Assembly (NCBI GenBank): GCA_021851865.1
Contig: JAJZBU010000014.1
Span: 1 to 62,869 of the forward strand
DNA length: 62,869 nt
Direction: 5' to 3'
DNA from: Pseudomonadota bacterium
GTDB lineage: Bacteria > Pseudomonadota > Gammaproteobacteria > Pseudomonadales > Moraxellaceae
Shown piece after piece: positions 53,629 through 62,852 of this stretch (within the stretch, counting starts at the first letter, position 1; each line of letters starts with the position of its first letter). The notes below the pieces were generated by a model. It worked only from the letters and a program-made list of their open reading frames with translations, had not been told where the DNA came from and searched no databases. The position numbers were made by a program, and so were the translations under genes.

Positions 53629-56600
53629 CTAACTCCGCTGCTGTAGCCAGACCCGCATCAAGGACTGCAGTTTGTCCATATTGATCGGCTTGGCGATATA
53701 GTCGTTAGCTCCAGCCTCCAGGCATTTGTTGCGATCTTCCTTCATCGCCTTGGCGGTCAGGGCGATCACGGGCAGCTTGCGCCAACGATCATCGGCCCGC
53801 AAACGGCGCATGGCTTCATAGCCATCCATCTCCGGCATCATGATATCCATGAGCACGAGGTCATAATCCGCTTCTGCCAAAGCCTGCAGCGCCTCTTTAC
53901 CGTTGTTGGCGACCCGGATCTGACAGCCCCACTCCTCAAGGCCCGCAGACAAGGCGTAGATATTACGCATGTCGTCATCGACGACCAGAATACGCCGGTC
54001 CGTGAACAGCGCGTCGCGATGCGCACTGACGGTGCCGCTATGCAGACGGTTGCGCCCCTGACTATCGATCCAGTGCAGGAACAAGGACACTTCACTGAGC
54101 AGTCGCTCCGCTGAACGCTCGGTCTTGAGAATGATACGGTCGGCATGGCGGCGCAAACGCGCCTCTTCCTCGCGGGAAAGATCGCGCCCGGTGTAGACGA
54201 TGATAGGAAGATCACGCAAGTCTTCTTGCTCATGCAGTTTTTCGAGCAGGGAGAAACCATCGGTATCCGGCAAGGACAGATCCAGGATCATGCAATCGAA
54301 GCTCTCCTGCGCCAACGTCGCCAGGGCCGCCTCGCCGCTGGCGCAGATGGTCACCTCGACCTGGTGTTCGGCAAAAAGGGCGATGATCGCCTCGTTCTGC
54401 AGATTGCTGTCCTCGACCACCAGCAATTTACGCATCGGCCGACTGCTCTGTTGCAAGAGTCTGGAGAACATCGCCTGCATCGCGTCCAGGTCGACCGGCT
54501 TCATCAGATAATCCTGAGCGCCGAGACCGAGAGCCTTGTCACGCTCATTGTGACCGGACAGGATGTGTACGGGAATGTTGGCGGTGGCGGGATCGGCCTT
54601 GAGTTCGCGCATCACCTCCAGGCCATCGATGCCGGGCAGCCCGAGATCGAGGATGAGTGCGTCGGGTTGAAACTCGCGCGCCATGACCAGGGCCGTTTCA
54701 CCGTCATGAGCGATCAAAGTGCGGAAGTGGTAATCGCGCGCCAAGTCGACGAGGACCTGGGCAAAATCGACATCGTCATCGACCACCAGCAGGGTGCGCG
54801 GCTCGTTCGGCGCCTTATTGCTCACCATCGTCGTCGTCGCAAGTGCCGGCAGCGACTCCGGCAGGGGGCGGCTCGCCGCAGTCTCGGTCACCGCCGCCGC
54901 ATGCCCCTGCGGCAGATACAAAGTAAAGGTGCAGCCCTGGCCTTCCCCCGCACTGAACAGACGCACCTCACCACCGAGCAAATACGACAACTCACGGGAA
55001 ATGGTCAGACCGAGTCCCGTACCGCCATATTTGCGCGAGGTGGTGCCGTCCGCCTGCTGGAATGCTTCAAAGATGAGCTCCTGCTTCGCCGCCGGCACGC
55101 CGATGCCCGTATCGATACAGGAAAAAGCCACCAAGCTCTCGACCGGCTGCTGCAAGCGATGCAAGGGGCTCGCATCAGCGACCGGATGGATACGCAGGGT
55201 GACCCCCCCTTGGTGCGTAAATTTGAAAGCATTGGAGAAGAAATTACGCAGGATCTGTTCCAGCCGTTGGCGATCGGTATAGATGCACTCCGGCAGACCC
55301 GGCGCCAGTTCGACCTGAAAGCGCAAGCCCTTGTGTTGGGCGACGTGGGCAAAACCACGCTGGATGTCTTCCGCGAAGTCGCTCAGCTTCAAAGCGTCAA
55401 TGACCAGATGCATCTTACCTTCCTCGACCTTGGCGATATCGAGGATGTCATTGATCAGCGAAAGAAGATCGGAACCTGCCGAATGGATGACCTGGGCATG
55501 CTCCACCTGCTTCGCCTGCAGATTGCCCTGCCGGTTCTCGGCGAGAGAATTGGAGAGGATGAGGATGCTGTTGAGCGGGGTGCGCAATTCATGCGACATG
55601 GTGCTCAAAAACTCTGACTTGTAGCGACTGGATTGCTCGAGCAGACGGTTTTTTTCCTCCATCAGCTCCTGTGTACGCTCAAGCTGTTCATTTTTCGACA
55701 GCAGTTCATTGCGCTGCTCGGCCAGCAAACGCGCCTGTGCCTCGAGTTCTTCATTGATCACCCGCAGCTCTTCCTGTTGCGCCTGCAAGCTCTCTTCCGA
55801 AGCGCGCAAGGCCTGCGCCTGCGCCTCCAGCTCGCCGTTGGCATGGCGCAACTCCTCCTGCTGCTGCTGCAACTTGGATTCCGAAGCGCTGAGCTGAATC
55901 GCCTGTGCCTCGAGGTCCTCATTGACTTCGCGTAACTGCTCTTGCTGTTCCTCCATCAATCGCGCCTGCCCCTGCTGCGCCGCCAGAGCATCACGCACCG
56001 CCTGACGTGAAATGGCCGTGGCGAGAGCGATGGCGATGCTCTCGACCGACAGGCGCAGAATCTCCAGATCATCGGCATCAAAAGCTTGCAGCGCGCCGAT
56101 CTCGAGCACGCCCTGCAACTGCCCCTCATGCACGATGGGTGTCACGATCACCTGACGTGGCGTCGTCTCACCCATGCCGGAGGCGATGCTGAGGTAATCG
56201 TCAGGCAGCTTCTCGACCAAAATCTGCTGGCGTTCGAGAGCCGCCTGCCCGACCAGGGACTCCCCCAAGCGAAAAGTATTGGCGAGGTTCTTCCGGCGCA
56301 CCAACGCATAGCTGGCCTTGAGCGCCAAAACCCCGTCCTCATGCGAATAGAGCAAGCCCACCTGGGCCCGCAGGGCCGGCACCAGGTGGTTGAGGACAGC
56401 TTGCGCGATCTCCTGCTCGCCAAGATCACCGCGCATATGGGTGGTCAGATCGGCCACCGCCCCCTTGACGCGTTCAGCGCGGCGATCTTCCTCAAAACGA
56501 CGTGCCAGAGCGTCACGCATCTTGATCAAAGCGGCCATCAAACGGCCGAGTTCATCATGCGAGCGCTTCTGCAAATTGACAGCGAAGTCCCCTTGCGCCA

Positions 56601-57270
56601 TGCGATTGGCCGCCTCTGCCGCCAACTGCAAAGGCCGAACGATCCAGTTGCGTATGGTCAAGGTCGCCAGCAAAAGCAGCAACACGGCGAGCAAGCCGCC
56701 CAGACTCAGACCGATGACCCAGACGACGCGGCTCTGCAGCTCAATGGCCGCCAAGCGCGTATCCAAAAGACGGATCGCCTGATGGCGCAGCTGCTGAACT
56801 TCCTGATCGAGGTGCAAGCCGAGCGCACGCACCATCGTCGGCGTGATCGCGTGTACCCCGGGCAGGCGGCCATAGACCGCCGCCTCGCGCTGTGCCTGAG
56901 CAAAACTGGCATAGGTGCGAAAATCCATCAAAAAAACCTGTGTCTGTGGCGACAGATCACGATCGACCGGCGGCAACTGCGCCAAAGTTCGCTCGAGCTG
57001 CGCCGACAAGGCGTTGGTCGCCAACAGACTGGCCTCGGAAGGCGACTGCAAGGTCTGCTCCTGACGCGCCTCAAGCACATACAGATCATCACGCGCGCGC
57101 TGCAGTCGCTGGATGAAGACGAGATCGGCGTGGCGGCCGACAGCGACCTGGCGCCCCATATCCTGGCTCGCCAAGTAGGTGAATCCGAGATACAAACTGA
57201 AGCCGAACAGGCCGAGAACGGCGATCGACATCACCTTGAACCACAAGGAGAGATTGTGGAACCATTTCAT
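53629..57270 (-). CDS. Hybrid sensor kinase with HAMP, GAF and three receiver domains
   Basis: About 1213 residues starting at MKWFHNLSLWFKVM. Order: membrane helix (about 10-32), periplasmic four-helix-like sensor (about 33-180), second helix (about 185-210), HAMP, GAF (about 270-420), a long glutamine-rich coiled coil (about 440-550), HisKA with MSHELRTPLNSILIL, HATPase with GGTGLGLTIS, then three receivers (RTLLVVDDDVD, RKLLVVEDSN and RRILVVDDDMR). The third receiver has LVLMDIMMPEMDG and is complete. First gene of the CheR/CheB operon; an ATG nine codons upstream (57297) is possible. Confidence 0.88.
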   Translation of the reverse strand: MKWFHNLSLWFKVMSIAVLGLFGFSLYLGFTYLASQDMGRQVAVGRHADLVFIQRLQRARDDLYVLEARQEQTLQSPSEASLLATNALSAQLERTLAQLPPVDRDLSPQTQVFLMDFRTYASFAQAQREAAVYGRLPGVHAITPTMVRALGLHLDQEVQQLRHQAIRLLDTRLAAIELQSRVVWVIGLSLGGLLAVLLLLLATLTIRNWIVRPLQLAAEAANRMAQGDFAVNLQKRSHDELGRLMAALIKMRDALARRFEEDRRAERVKGAVADLTTHMRGDLGEQEIAQAVLNHLVPALRAQVGLLYSHEDGVLALKASYALVRRKNLANTFRLGESLVGQAALERQQILVEKLPDDYLSIASGMGETTPRQVIVTPIVHEGQLQGVLEIGALQAFDADDLEILRLSVESIAIALATAISRQAVRDALAAQQGQARLMEEQQEQLREVNEDLEAQAIQLSASESKLQQQQEELRHANGELEAQAQALRASEESLQAQQEELRVINEELEAQARLLAEQRNELLSKNEQLERTQELMEEKNRLLEQSSRYKSEFLSTMSHELRTPLNSILILSNSLAENRQGNLQAKQVEHAQVIHSAGSDLLSLINDILDIAKVEEGKMHLVIDALKLSDFAEDIQRGFAHVAQHKGLRFQVELAPGLPECIYTDRQRLEQILRNFFSNAFKFTHQGGVTLRIHPVADASPLHRLQQPVESLVAFSCIDTGIGVPAAKQELIFEAFQQADGTTSRKYGGTGLGLTISRELSYLLGGEVRLFSAGEGQGCTFTLYLPQGHAAAVTETAASRPLPESLPALATTTMVSNKAPNEPRTLLVVDDDVDFAQVLVDLARDYHFRTLIAHDGETALVMAREFQPDALILDLGLPGIDGLEVMRELKADPATANIPVHILSGHNERDKALGLGAQDYLMKPVDLDAMQAMFSRLLQQSSRPMRKLLVVEDSNLQNEAIIALFAEHQVEVTICASGEAALATLAQESFDCMILDLSLPDTDGFSLLEKLHEQEDLRDLPIIVYTGRDLSREEEARLRRHADRIILKTERSAERLLSEVSLFLHWIDSQGRNRLHSGTVSAHRDALFTDRRILVVDDDMRNIYALSAGLEEWGCQIRVANNGKEALQALAEADYDLVLMDIMMPEMDGYEAMRRLRADDRWRKLPVIALTAKAMKEDRNKCLEAGANDYIAKPINMDKLQSLMRVWLQQRS

Positions 57271-57467
57271 AGGCGCGGCGGCCCTCGATGAGCCCATCGG
57301 GCTGGATTGTATTGCTCAGGCCATGACTTGCCCATGTCCTCAACGAACTTAGCGAAAATGGGTCGCCAAAACAAGGGGCTTATCACTTGTACGTGCAAAT
57401 GATACGGCATGGAACTTGACGCTCCGACGAAAGCTTTATACCATGCTGCGCTCCCTGTAGCACCCAA

Positions 57468-57541
57468 GGCTGGGTGGCAGAGTGGTCATGCAGCGGACTG
57501 CAACTCCGCGTACGCCGGTTCAATTCCGACCCCAGCCTCCA
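57468..57541 (+). tRNA. tRNA-Cys (GCA)
   Basis: A 74-base tRNA with CCA encoded. Acceptor stem GGCTGGG/CCCAGCC, anticodon stem GCGGA/TCCGC with loop CTGCAAC (anticodon GCA at 57500-57502), and T-loop GGTTCAATTCC. Confidence 0.95.
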
Positions 57542-57649
57542 TCTCCCTGCATCCTCGCAGCACCGAAACGCACTCAATCAGCCCCTGCTCGCTTGAGCCC
57601 CCCATCCTCTCTTGCTATAGTCGCAGCCGCAGCAGATTCCCTCATCCCA

Positions 57650-57738
57650 GCCCGGGTGGTGAAACTGGTAGACACAGGGGACTTAAAATCCCCAGGCCCG
57701 AAATGGCCGTACCGGTTCGATTCCGGTCCCGGGCACCA
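57650..57738 (+). tRNA. tRNA-Leu (TAA)
   Basis: An 89-base class II tRNA with CCA encoded. Acceptor stem GCCCGGG/CCCGGGC, anticodon stem GGGGA/TCCCC with anticodon TAA (57684-57686), a long variable arm and T-loop GGTTCGATTCC. It lies 108 bases after tRNA-Cys, probably in the same transcript. Confidence 0.95.
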
Positions 57739-58071
57739 TTGATACTTCTCCCCGCCGTCAGGACAGATGTCACCTTGGTCGATGGGGGCACCGTCCAGAC
57801 CAGGTCTGACGTCGCTCGCCATCTGCGCTCTAGACCTCATGGCCGCAACAGGCGTGGGACAGGCTGCTCCCGATTTTGACGACGCTGAGCCGGCTCCATG
57901 GCGCATTCCGTCCCATCGGGTGCCTCGGCTGGAGGCCGACCGGCAAGCGGCTTGGGCCCTACAGAAAAACGGCAACCACCCTGAAAAACACCGCCGCCCC
58001 TATATCATCCCTACAGCATCCCTACAGCATGCTTCTATACTTGTCAGCACTCAGAAAAGTCGGAGCAAGCC
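57739..58071. other. Intergenic stretch after tRNA-Leu
   Basis: No gene is convincing here. Open frames run through it but are shadows or lack start signals. It holds an 11-base tandem repeat, CATCCCTACAG twice at 58006-58027. I looked for a repeat of the tRNA-Leu 3' end that would mark an integrated element and saw none. Confidence 0.5.
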
Positions 58072-58962
58072 ATGTTGCAACACGCTGCCGTTGACCAGCC
58101 CGCTATCCCTGGCCTTGCCCTTGCCGCTCGCAGTTGGACAGAAATGGCCACGCTTGAACGCCGCGTCAATGAAGCCGTCGAGTCCCTACGCCTTAGCCGC
58201 CCCAAGCGCGCCCGTTCCCACAGCTTCCTCTCACATATGCAGGCCCAGGTCGACGCTTGGCTGCGCACGGACAAACCCGAATACCTCGACGAGGCCAACC
58301 TGGCGCCCGAGCGCCGTGTCGCCATCGTCCAGGCCCTGCACCTGTTTAACAAGAGCGTCTTCGCCTATCGTCGTTTCTATCGCGAACTCAAACCCTGGCT
58401 GCAGGAAATCCACACCACCGAAGGCCGCCCTGCCCGCGTCCTTGAACTGGCCAGCGGCTCCGGCGAATTCTCGCTTACACTTGCCGACCTCGCCCAGCGC
58501 GATGGACTTGCGGTCGAAGTCACAGGCTCAGATTATTTTGCCGAACACGTCGCCACCTGTAACGCCAAGGCCGTGGAGCGCGCACTCCCCGTCACCTTCA
58601 TTGAGGCCAACGCCTTCGATCTTAGCGATATTCCCGTGGGCACTTACGACATTATTTTTATTGCCCAAAGCAGCCATCATTTTTCACCAGGGCAAAACGC
58701 CGTCATGATTGCGCAGGCAACAAAAATCGCTACTCTCGGGTTCATAAGCATCGATGGCCAACGCTCCGTCCTCCTTTTTGCATTGCCAGCGATCGATCTG
58801 TTCATCGGCGGTCGCGATTTCACTCACGACAGCATCATCTCCCTGCGTAAATTCTACACTCACAGCGAACTCGAACTCATCGCCAACATCGCCGTACCCA
58901 ACGGCATCATCAATGTCAGACCCGTGAATCCAGGGTATTCGCTTCTTACTGTCTTCAGCTAG
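58072..58962 (+). CDS. SAM-dependent methyltransferase
   Basis: A 296-residue class I methyltransferase. The SAM-binding motif I is in RVLELASGSGEFSLTLADLA near residue 121, motif II around VEVTGSDYFAEH, and motif III near YDIIFIAQSSHHF. The N-terminal 100 residues are helical and precede the Rossmann fold. GGAG lies about eight bases before ATG. The substrate cannot be told. It stands alone between tRNA-Leu and a transposase remnant, in a region that looks like an insertion site, so horizontal transfer is possible. Confidence 0.78.
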   Translation: MLQHAAVDQPAIPGLALAARSWTEMATLERRVNEAVESLRLSRPKRARSHSFLSHMQAQVDAWLRTDKPEYLDEANLAPERRVAIVQALHLFNKSVFAYRRFYRELKPWLQEIHTTEGRPARVLELASGSGEFSLTLADLAQRDGLAVEVTGSDYFAEHVATCNAKAVERALPVTFIEANAFDLSDIPVGTYDIIFIAQSSHHFSPGQNAVMIAQATKIATLGFISIDGQRSVLLFALPAIDLFIGGRDFTHDSIISLRKFYTHSELELIANIAVPNGIINVRPVNPGYSLLTVFS

Positions 58963-59060
58963 AAAGTATATTCTGGATCGAGGCCCAGGGACTGGAACAT
59001 CCGATCTACCTACTGAGTTATTGTCAATTCTGGTGTATGGGTGCCTGAGCAGCTGAGCCA

Positions 59061-59318
59061 TCAGGCGGCGAGTTCCTGTTGAGGCGGTGGATTGTCCAGC
59101 ACCGCTTCTCCATCCTTGAAGGGAACGCCCTTCAGCAGCAATTCAATCCGGTCTGCGCCCTTGATGCGACGCCACGATTTCTCGGCCTCCTCGATGAGCT
59201 TGAAGGCCAGCCCCAGGAAGGTCGCACGCGACACGCAGTTGCGCGTGCGCGTGGTCCGATGCCGCACCGTGGCGAACGTGGATTCGATCGGATTGGTCGT
59301 GCGCAAATGCACCTGCAT
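59061..59318 (-). pseudogene. IS256-family transposase, C-terminal fragment
   Basis: About 85 codons of the C-terminal end of an IS256-type transposase, with the signature HLRTTNPIESTFATVRHRT and AFKLIEEAEKSWRRIKGADR. The N-terminal 300 or so residues and the DDE catalytic core are missing. Sequence similarity stops near 59320, where an isochorismatase fragment begins. On the other side, GAGTTATTGTCAATTCTGG (from about 59015) resembles an IS256-type end. Confidence 0.85.
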
Positions 59319-59326
59319 GCGACCTT

Positions 59327-59537
59327 GCAGAACATAGATGTCGACGAGCTGATCCTATGCGGCATGATGACCCAGAACTGCGTGACGCATACGGCGCTGT
59401 CGCGCCAGGCCGATCGCTACAACAAGATCACTGTTTTGACCGATGCTTGCACCACCGTGAGCGACATCCTGCACGCCATCGCACTGCACGCTCTGTCGAT
59501 GCGCGTGCAGCTAATGCCCACAGAACAGGCTCTTTGA
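59327..59537 (+). pseudogene. Isochorismatase-family hydrolase, C-terminal fragment
   Basis: About 70 codons of the end of a cysteine hydrolase: DVDELILCGMMTQNCVTHTALSR holds the nucleophile cysteine, followed by TVLTDACTTVSDILHAIALHAL. The N-terminal part with the catalytic aspartate and lysine is gone, replaced by the transposase fragment. The short remainder has no start signal, so it is not expected to be functional. Confidence 0.8.
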
Positions 59538-59604
59538 GGGCATCATGGATAGTGCCAGTAGCCCAGGCGATAGCCCCATGGGCAGGCAGGAGAGCAGGTG
59601 CAGC

Positions 59605-60375
59605 CTATGCCTCGCGCGATAGGTGGATGATGTCGTGCTTCCGTAGGGATGTAGGTCCGCTCAAGTGAGCGTCGCTCCGGATATGCTGCGCCAGCGCATC
59701 GGCCCAGGCCGCATAGGCCTCGGCTCCGGGATGGAACCCGTCATCGGCGGTGCTTAAGCTGGTGAGATCGACTTGCACCAGGGCGCATCCCCCTGCACTG
59801 GCCACATAGCGCGCCAGTGCGCCATTGAAGCGCTGAGCGCTGGCACCAAGATAGGCGCGCAGAGGCTGTGGCAGCGCCGGAAAAAGATGCATGGGCGGCA
59901 GCGGCGACCATAGCACCTGCCGCACCTGAAAACGTTCCGCCAGAAGAACGGTGAGCTGAGCGAGCTGCGCGATCCAGCGCTGTGCGCTGAGACCGGCGAG
60001 CAGATCATTCACTCCCAACGAAATGATCGCCACGTCAAAAACCTGCACCGGTGCCTGCCGCAGACAGGATATCGTCGCGGCCGTCGTACGCCCGCTCAGC
60101 GCCTGCAGCGACCAGGAGATCTCAAAATTAGCCGCTAGACGCTCACTGAGCTGACCCGCCAGGGCCTGCGACTGGTGTGCCACACCCACGCCTGCCGCGG
60201 CGGAATCACCGGTGATGAGCAAGCGCAGCGACTGCCCCTGCCCGCAGGTGCCAGTGCACGCACCAGCCGCCTCAGGCAGACGCGGAATACGGCAGCGCAC
60301 ATAGAGCGCCTGCGCCAGCAACAAGGGCAGCAGGAGACATGACCCGGCACGCCCCCACCGCATGCCTTCTCTCAT
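59605..60375 (-). CDS. Exported SGNH/GDSL hydrolase
   Basis: A 256-residue lipolytic-type hydrolase. A signal peptide (GSCLLLPLLLAQALYV) precedes LLITGDSAAAGVGVAH (catalytic serine), IISLGVNDLLAG (GxND) and DDGFHPGAEAY (DxxH), so all SGNH blocks are present. It is similar to the TesA-like and acetylxylan-type esterases, and the substrate is unknown. Start overlaps the NTF2-like gene by four bases (ATGA). It ends 67 bases after the isochorismatase remnant. Confidence 0.86.
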   Translation of the reverse strand: MREGMRWGRAGSCLLLPLLLAQALYVRCRIPRLPEAAGACTGTCGQGQSLRLLITGDSAAAGVGVAHQSQALAGQLSERLAANFEISWSLQALSGRTTAATISCLRQAPVQVFDVAIISLGVNDLLAGLSAQRWIAQLAQLTVLLAERFQVRQVLWSPLPPMHLFPALPQPLRAYLGASAQRFNGALARYVASAGGCALVQVDLTSLSTADDGFHPGAEAYAAWADALAQHIRSDAHLSGPTSLRKHDIIHLSREA

Positions 60376-60800
60376 GCTGATGTGCCAGCGCCCAAGGCAG
60401 CACCAATACGCGTTCCCATGGCGGCAGCCAGCGCCTGCAAACCACTCAGGGGCCGAATCATGACCTCGAACTCGGAGATCTTGCCCGTGCCATCGAAGCG
60501 AATCATGTCGATACCCTTGAGCTCGCGGTCACCGACGCGGGCGCTGAACTCGAGTACCACGCTCAGACCATCGGCGCTGATGAACTCACGGTGATAGGTG
60601 AAGTCCTCGAAGATCTGCATCACCGTATTCAAGATCAGATGCAGCACCGGCGCCGTGTGGTAGGGCTTGTACACCGCCGGCGAACGAAAGACGACGTCGC
60701 TTCGCGTCATCGCCGGCAAATCGCTGAAATCAGCTTGTGCGACCATGTGATGCCATTGGCGCAAGGCCGCGGTAACAGCCGGATGAAGTTCTGTCGACAT
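60372..60800 (-). CDS. NTF2-like (SnoaL-type) small protein
   Basis: A 142-residue protein with the cone-shaped NTF2-like fold pattern: VTAALRQWHHMVAQADFSDLP, VVFRSPAVYKPYHTAP and GIDMIRFDGTGKISEFEVMIRPLSGL. Such proteins may bind or isomerise small hydrophobic molecules. The start MSTELHPAV at 60800 was preferred over a longer frame. It is 14 bases after the fadH pseudogene and four bases into the hydrolase gene, so all three were probably one operon. Confidence 0.78.
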   Translation of the reverse strand: MSTELHPAVTAALRQWHHMVAQADFSDLPAMTRSDVVFRSPAVYKPYHTAPVLHLILNTVMQIFEDFTYHREFISADGLSVVLEFSARVGDRELKGIDMIRFDGTGKISEFEVMIRPLSGLQALAAAMGTRIGAALGAGTSA

Positions 60801-60814
60801 CGACGATCTCCGTA

Positions 60815-62657
60815 TCAAAGGGTGGCGGCGAGATGCACGCCCTGGTGGATGGCACGCTTGGCATCGAGCTCGGCTGCAACATCGGCACCGCCGATCAGAT
60901 GCACGCGGATACCAGCTGCCTGCAGACCGGCGAATAGCTCGCGCTGCGGCTCCTGGCCAGCACAAATGACGATGTGATCGACTGCCAGCAACTGTGCTTC
61001 ACCCTGTCGGGTGATGTGCAGACCGGCGTCGTCGATACGCTCATAGCTCACCGCCGGGATCATCTGCACATGCCGACTGGCAAGGCCGGCGCGATGCCCC
61101 ACTCACGGTTGAACTTGTCACGATCCTGACTGCCGCTGACGCCACGATGCGTCAGGTACTCGCTGACGTCAAAACCGATACCACCGGCGCCGATGACCGC
61201 CACCTTGTCGCCGACCGGATGCCGGTCACGCAGAACATCGAGATAGCTCAGCACCTTGCGATGGTCATTGCCTGGCAGAGCAGGTAGACGCGGCACGATA
61301 CCCGTCGCCAGGACCACTTCGTCATAGCCACCGGCCTGCAGATCGACGACCTCGGCGCGTGTATTCAGGCGCAGCTCGATACCGGTGAGCGTGATCTGCC
61401 GCTGAAAATAGCGCAAGGTCTCATGAAACTCTTCCTTGCCCGGCACCTGTTTGGCAACGTTGAACTGTCCGCCGATCTCGCTCGCCGCTTCGAACAGCGT
61501 CACCCTATGACCGCGCTGTGCCGCCGTCACCGCAAAGCTGAGACCAGCCGGCCCCGCCCCAACGACGGCGATACGCTTCTTCGCCGTCGCCGGACGCACA
61601 AGGAGCTGCGTCTCATGGCAGGCGCGCGGATTCACCAAACAGGAGGTGATCTTGTGCGAAAAAGTATGATCTAGGCAAGCTTGGTTGCAACCGATGCAGG
61701 TATTGATCTCATCGCCACGACCAGCAGCTGCTTTGCGCACAAACTCGGCATCAGCAAGAAAAGGACGCGCCATCGACACCATGTCGGCGTGACCATCGGC
61801 CAGCACCCGCTCCGCCACTTCCGGCGTATTGATGCGGTTGGTCGTCACCAAGGGTATCTGCACTGTCCCCATCAGTCGCTGCGTCACCCAGGTGTAAGCT
61901 GCGCGTGGCACCTTGGTAGCGATGGTCGGGATGCGTGCTTCATGCCAACCGATACCGGTGTTGATCAGCATCGCACCGGCCGCCTCGATGGCCTGTGCCA
62001 GCTGCACCGTCTCGTCCAGGGTCGAACCGCCCTCCACCAGATCGAGCATGGACAGGCGATAGATGATGATAAAGCGCGCGCCGACGCGTGCGCGCACACG
62101 CCGCACGATCTCGACCGGGAAACGGCAACGCTTGGCATAGCTGCCGCCCCATGCGTCGGTACGCTGGTTGGTACGTGCCGCGATGAACTGATTGATCAGA
62201 TAGCCTTCGGAACCCATGATCTCGACACCATCATAGCCGCCTTGCTGTGCCAGCTCTGCGCAGCGTGCAAAGCTCTCGATGCAGGCCTCGACTTCCGCCT
62301 CCGCAAGAGCACGCGGCGTATACGGGTTGATCGGCGCCTTGATGGCGCTCGGCGCGACCAGATCAGGTTGATAACTATAACGGCCGGTGTGCAGGATCTG
62401 CAGGGCGATCTTGCCGCCCTCGCGGTGTACAGCGTCGGTGACCTGGCGATGCTGCTCAGCCTCGGCCAGCGTCGTCAGCTTGGCTGCCCCCTGAAAGACG
62501 ACACCCTGCGCATCCGGTGCGATACCACCGGTGACGATCAAATCGACACCGCCGCGCGCACGCTCGGCATAAAAAGCCGCCATACGTTCGAAACCATGCT
62601 CAGCCTCCTCCAGCCCCAAGTGCATGGAACCCATGAGGACACGATTTTTTAGGATGA
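60815..62657 (-). pseudogene. fadH: 2,4-dienoyl-CoA reductase, degraded
   Basis: Two frames together make up FadH, an FMN/FAD/[4Fe-4S] enzyme of unsaturated fatty acid oxidation. The first (62634-61060) has LVTTNRINTPEVAERVL, the cluster site CIGCNQACLDH and IAVVGAGPAGLSFAV. It breaks after FNREWGI near 61100; the remaining C-terminal part (MIPAVSYERIDDAGLHI to VHLIGGADVAAELDAKRA) continues in another frame. The join lacks about 50 residues found in the family, suggesting a small deletion with frameshift. The N terminus is also cut: only KNRVLMGSMHLGLEE remains after an in-frame stop. It cannot make a full enzyme as it stands. Confidence 0.85.
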
Positions 62658-62660
62658 ACT

Positions 62661-62694
62661 ACTCCAACCAAGTCGCTAAGCGATTGGTTGGAGT
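62661..62694. repeat. 34-base near-perfect palindrome
   Basis: ACTCCAACCAAGTCGCT and AGCGATTGGTTGGAGT are inverted arms around a single base, with one bulged G. It lies at the 5' break of the fadH pseudogene. No T run follows on either strand, so a simple terminator is unlikely. Confidence 0.6.
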
Positions 62695-62731
62695 TTCGCA
62701 GGGCGTAAGCTCTGCCACCGTCAGTTCCTGA

Positions 62732-62753
62732 GGTAGTGTACTGGTAGTGTACT
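62732..62753. repeat. 11-base direct repeat
   Basis: GGTAGTGTACT occurs twice without a gap (62732-62742 and 62743-62753) just before the transposase promoter. It may be part of the insertion sequence end or its regulation. Confidence 0.6.
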
Positions 62754-62770
62754 GACTTATGTGCAAATTC

Positions 62771-62799
62771 TTGGACTGCGAAAGCGGTCATGGTATGAG
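62771..62799 (+). promoter_or_regulatory. Candidate transposase promoter
   Basis: TTGGAC (62771-62776), a 17-base spacer, TATGAG (62794-62799). A transcript would start near 62806, after the first arm of the inverted repeat at 62784-62797. Predicted by eye. Confidence 0.45.
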
Positions 62800-62852
62800 G
62801 GAGATCGTCAATACCAACCCTGTGTCCCATAGGAGGACCATACCATGACCGC
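62784..62852 (+). promoter_or_regulatory. Inverted repeat masking the start codon
   Basis: GCGGTCATGGTATG (62784-62797) and CATACCATGACCGC (62839-62852) are perfect 14-base inverted copies. The second arm contains the ATG (62845-62847); the ribosome site AGGAGG (62831-62836) lies in the loop beside it. RNA that includes both arms would hide the start. Confidence 0.75.

Noticed and set aside
54145-55617. Plus-strand open frame of 490 codons opposite the hybrid kinase
   Set aside because: It mirrors the kinase and receiver domains, has no start signal and resembles no protein family.
57409-57879. Open frames running through the two tRNA genes
   Set aside because: They are read through structured tRNA sequence, so protein coding is not credible.
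57650-59060. tRNA-Leu as the attachment site of an integrated element
   Set aside because: No integrase gene and no repeat of the tRNA 3' end were found in the window.
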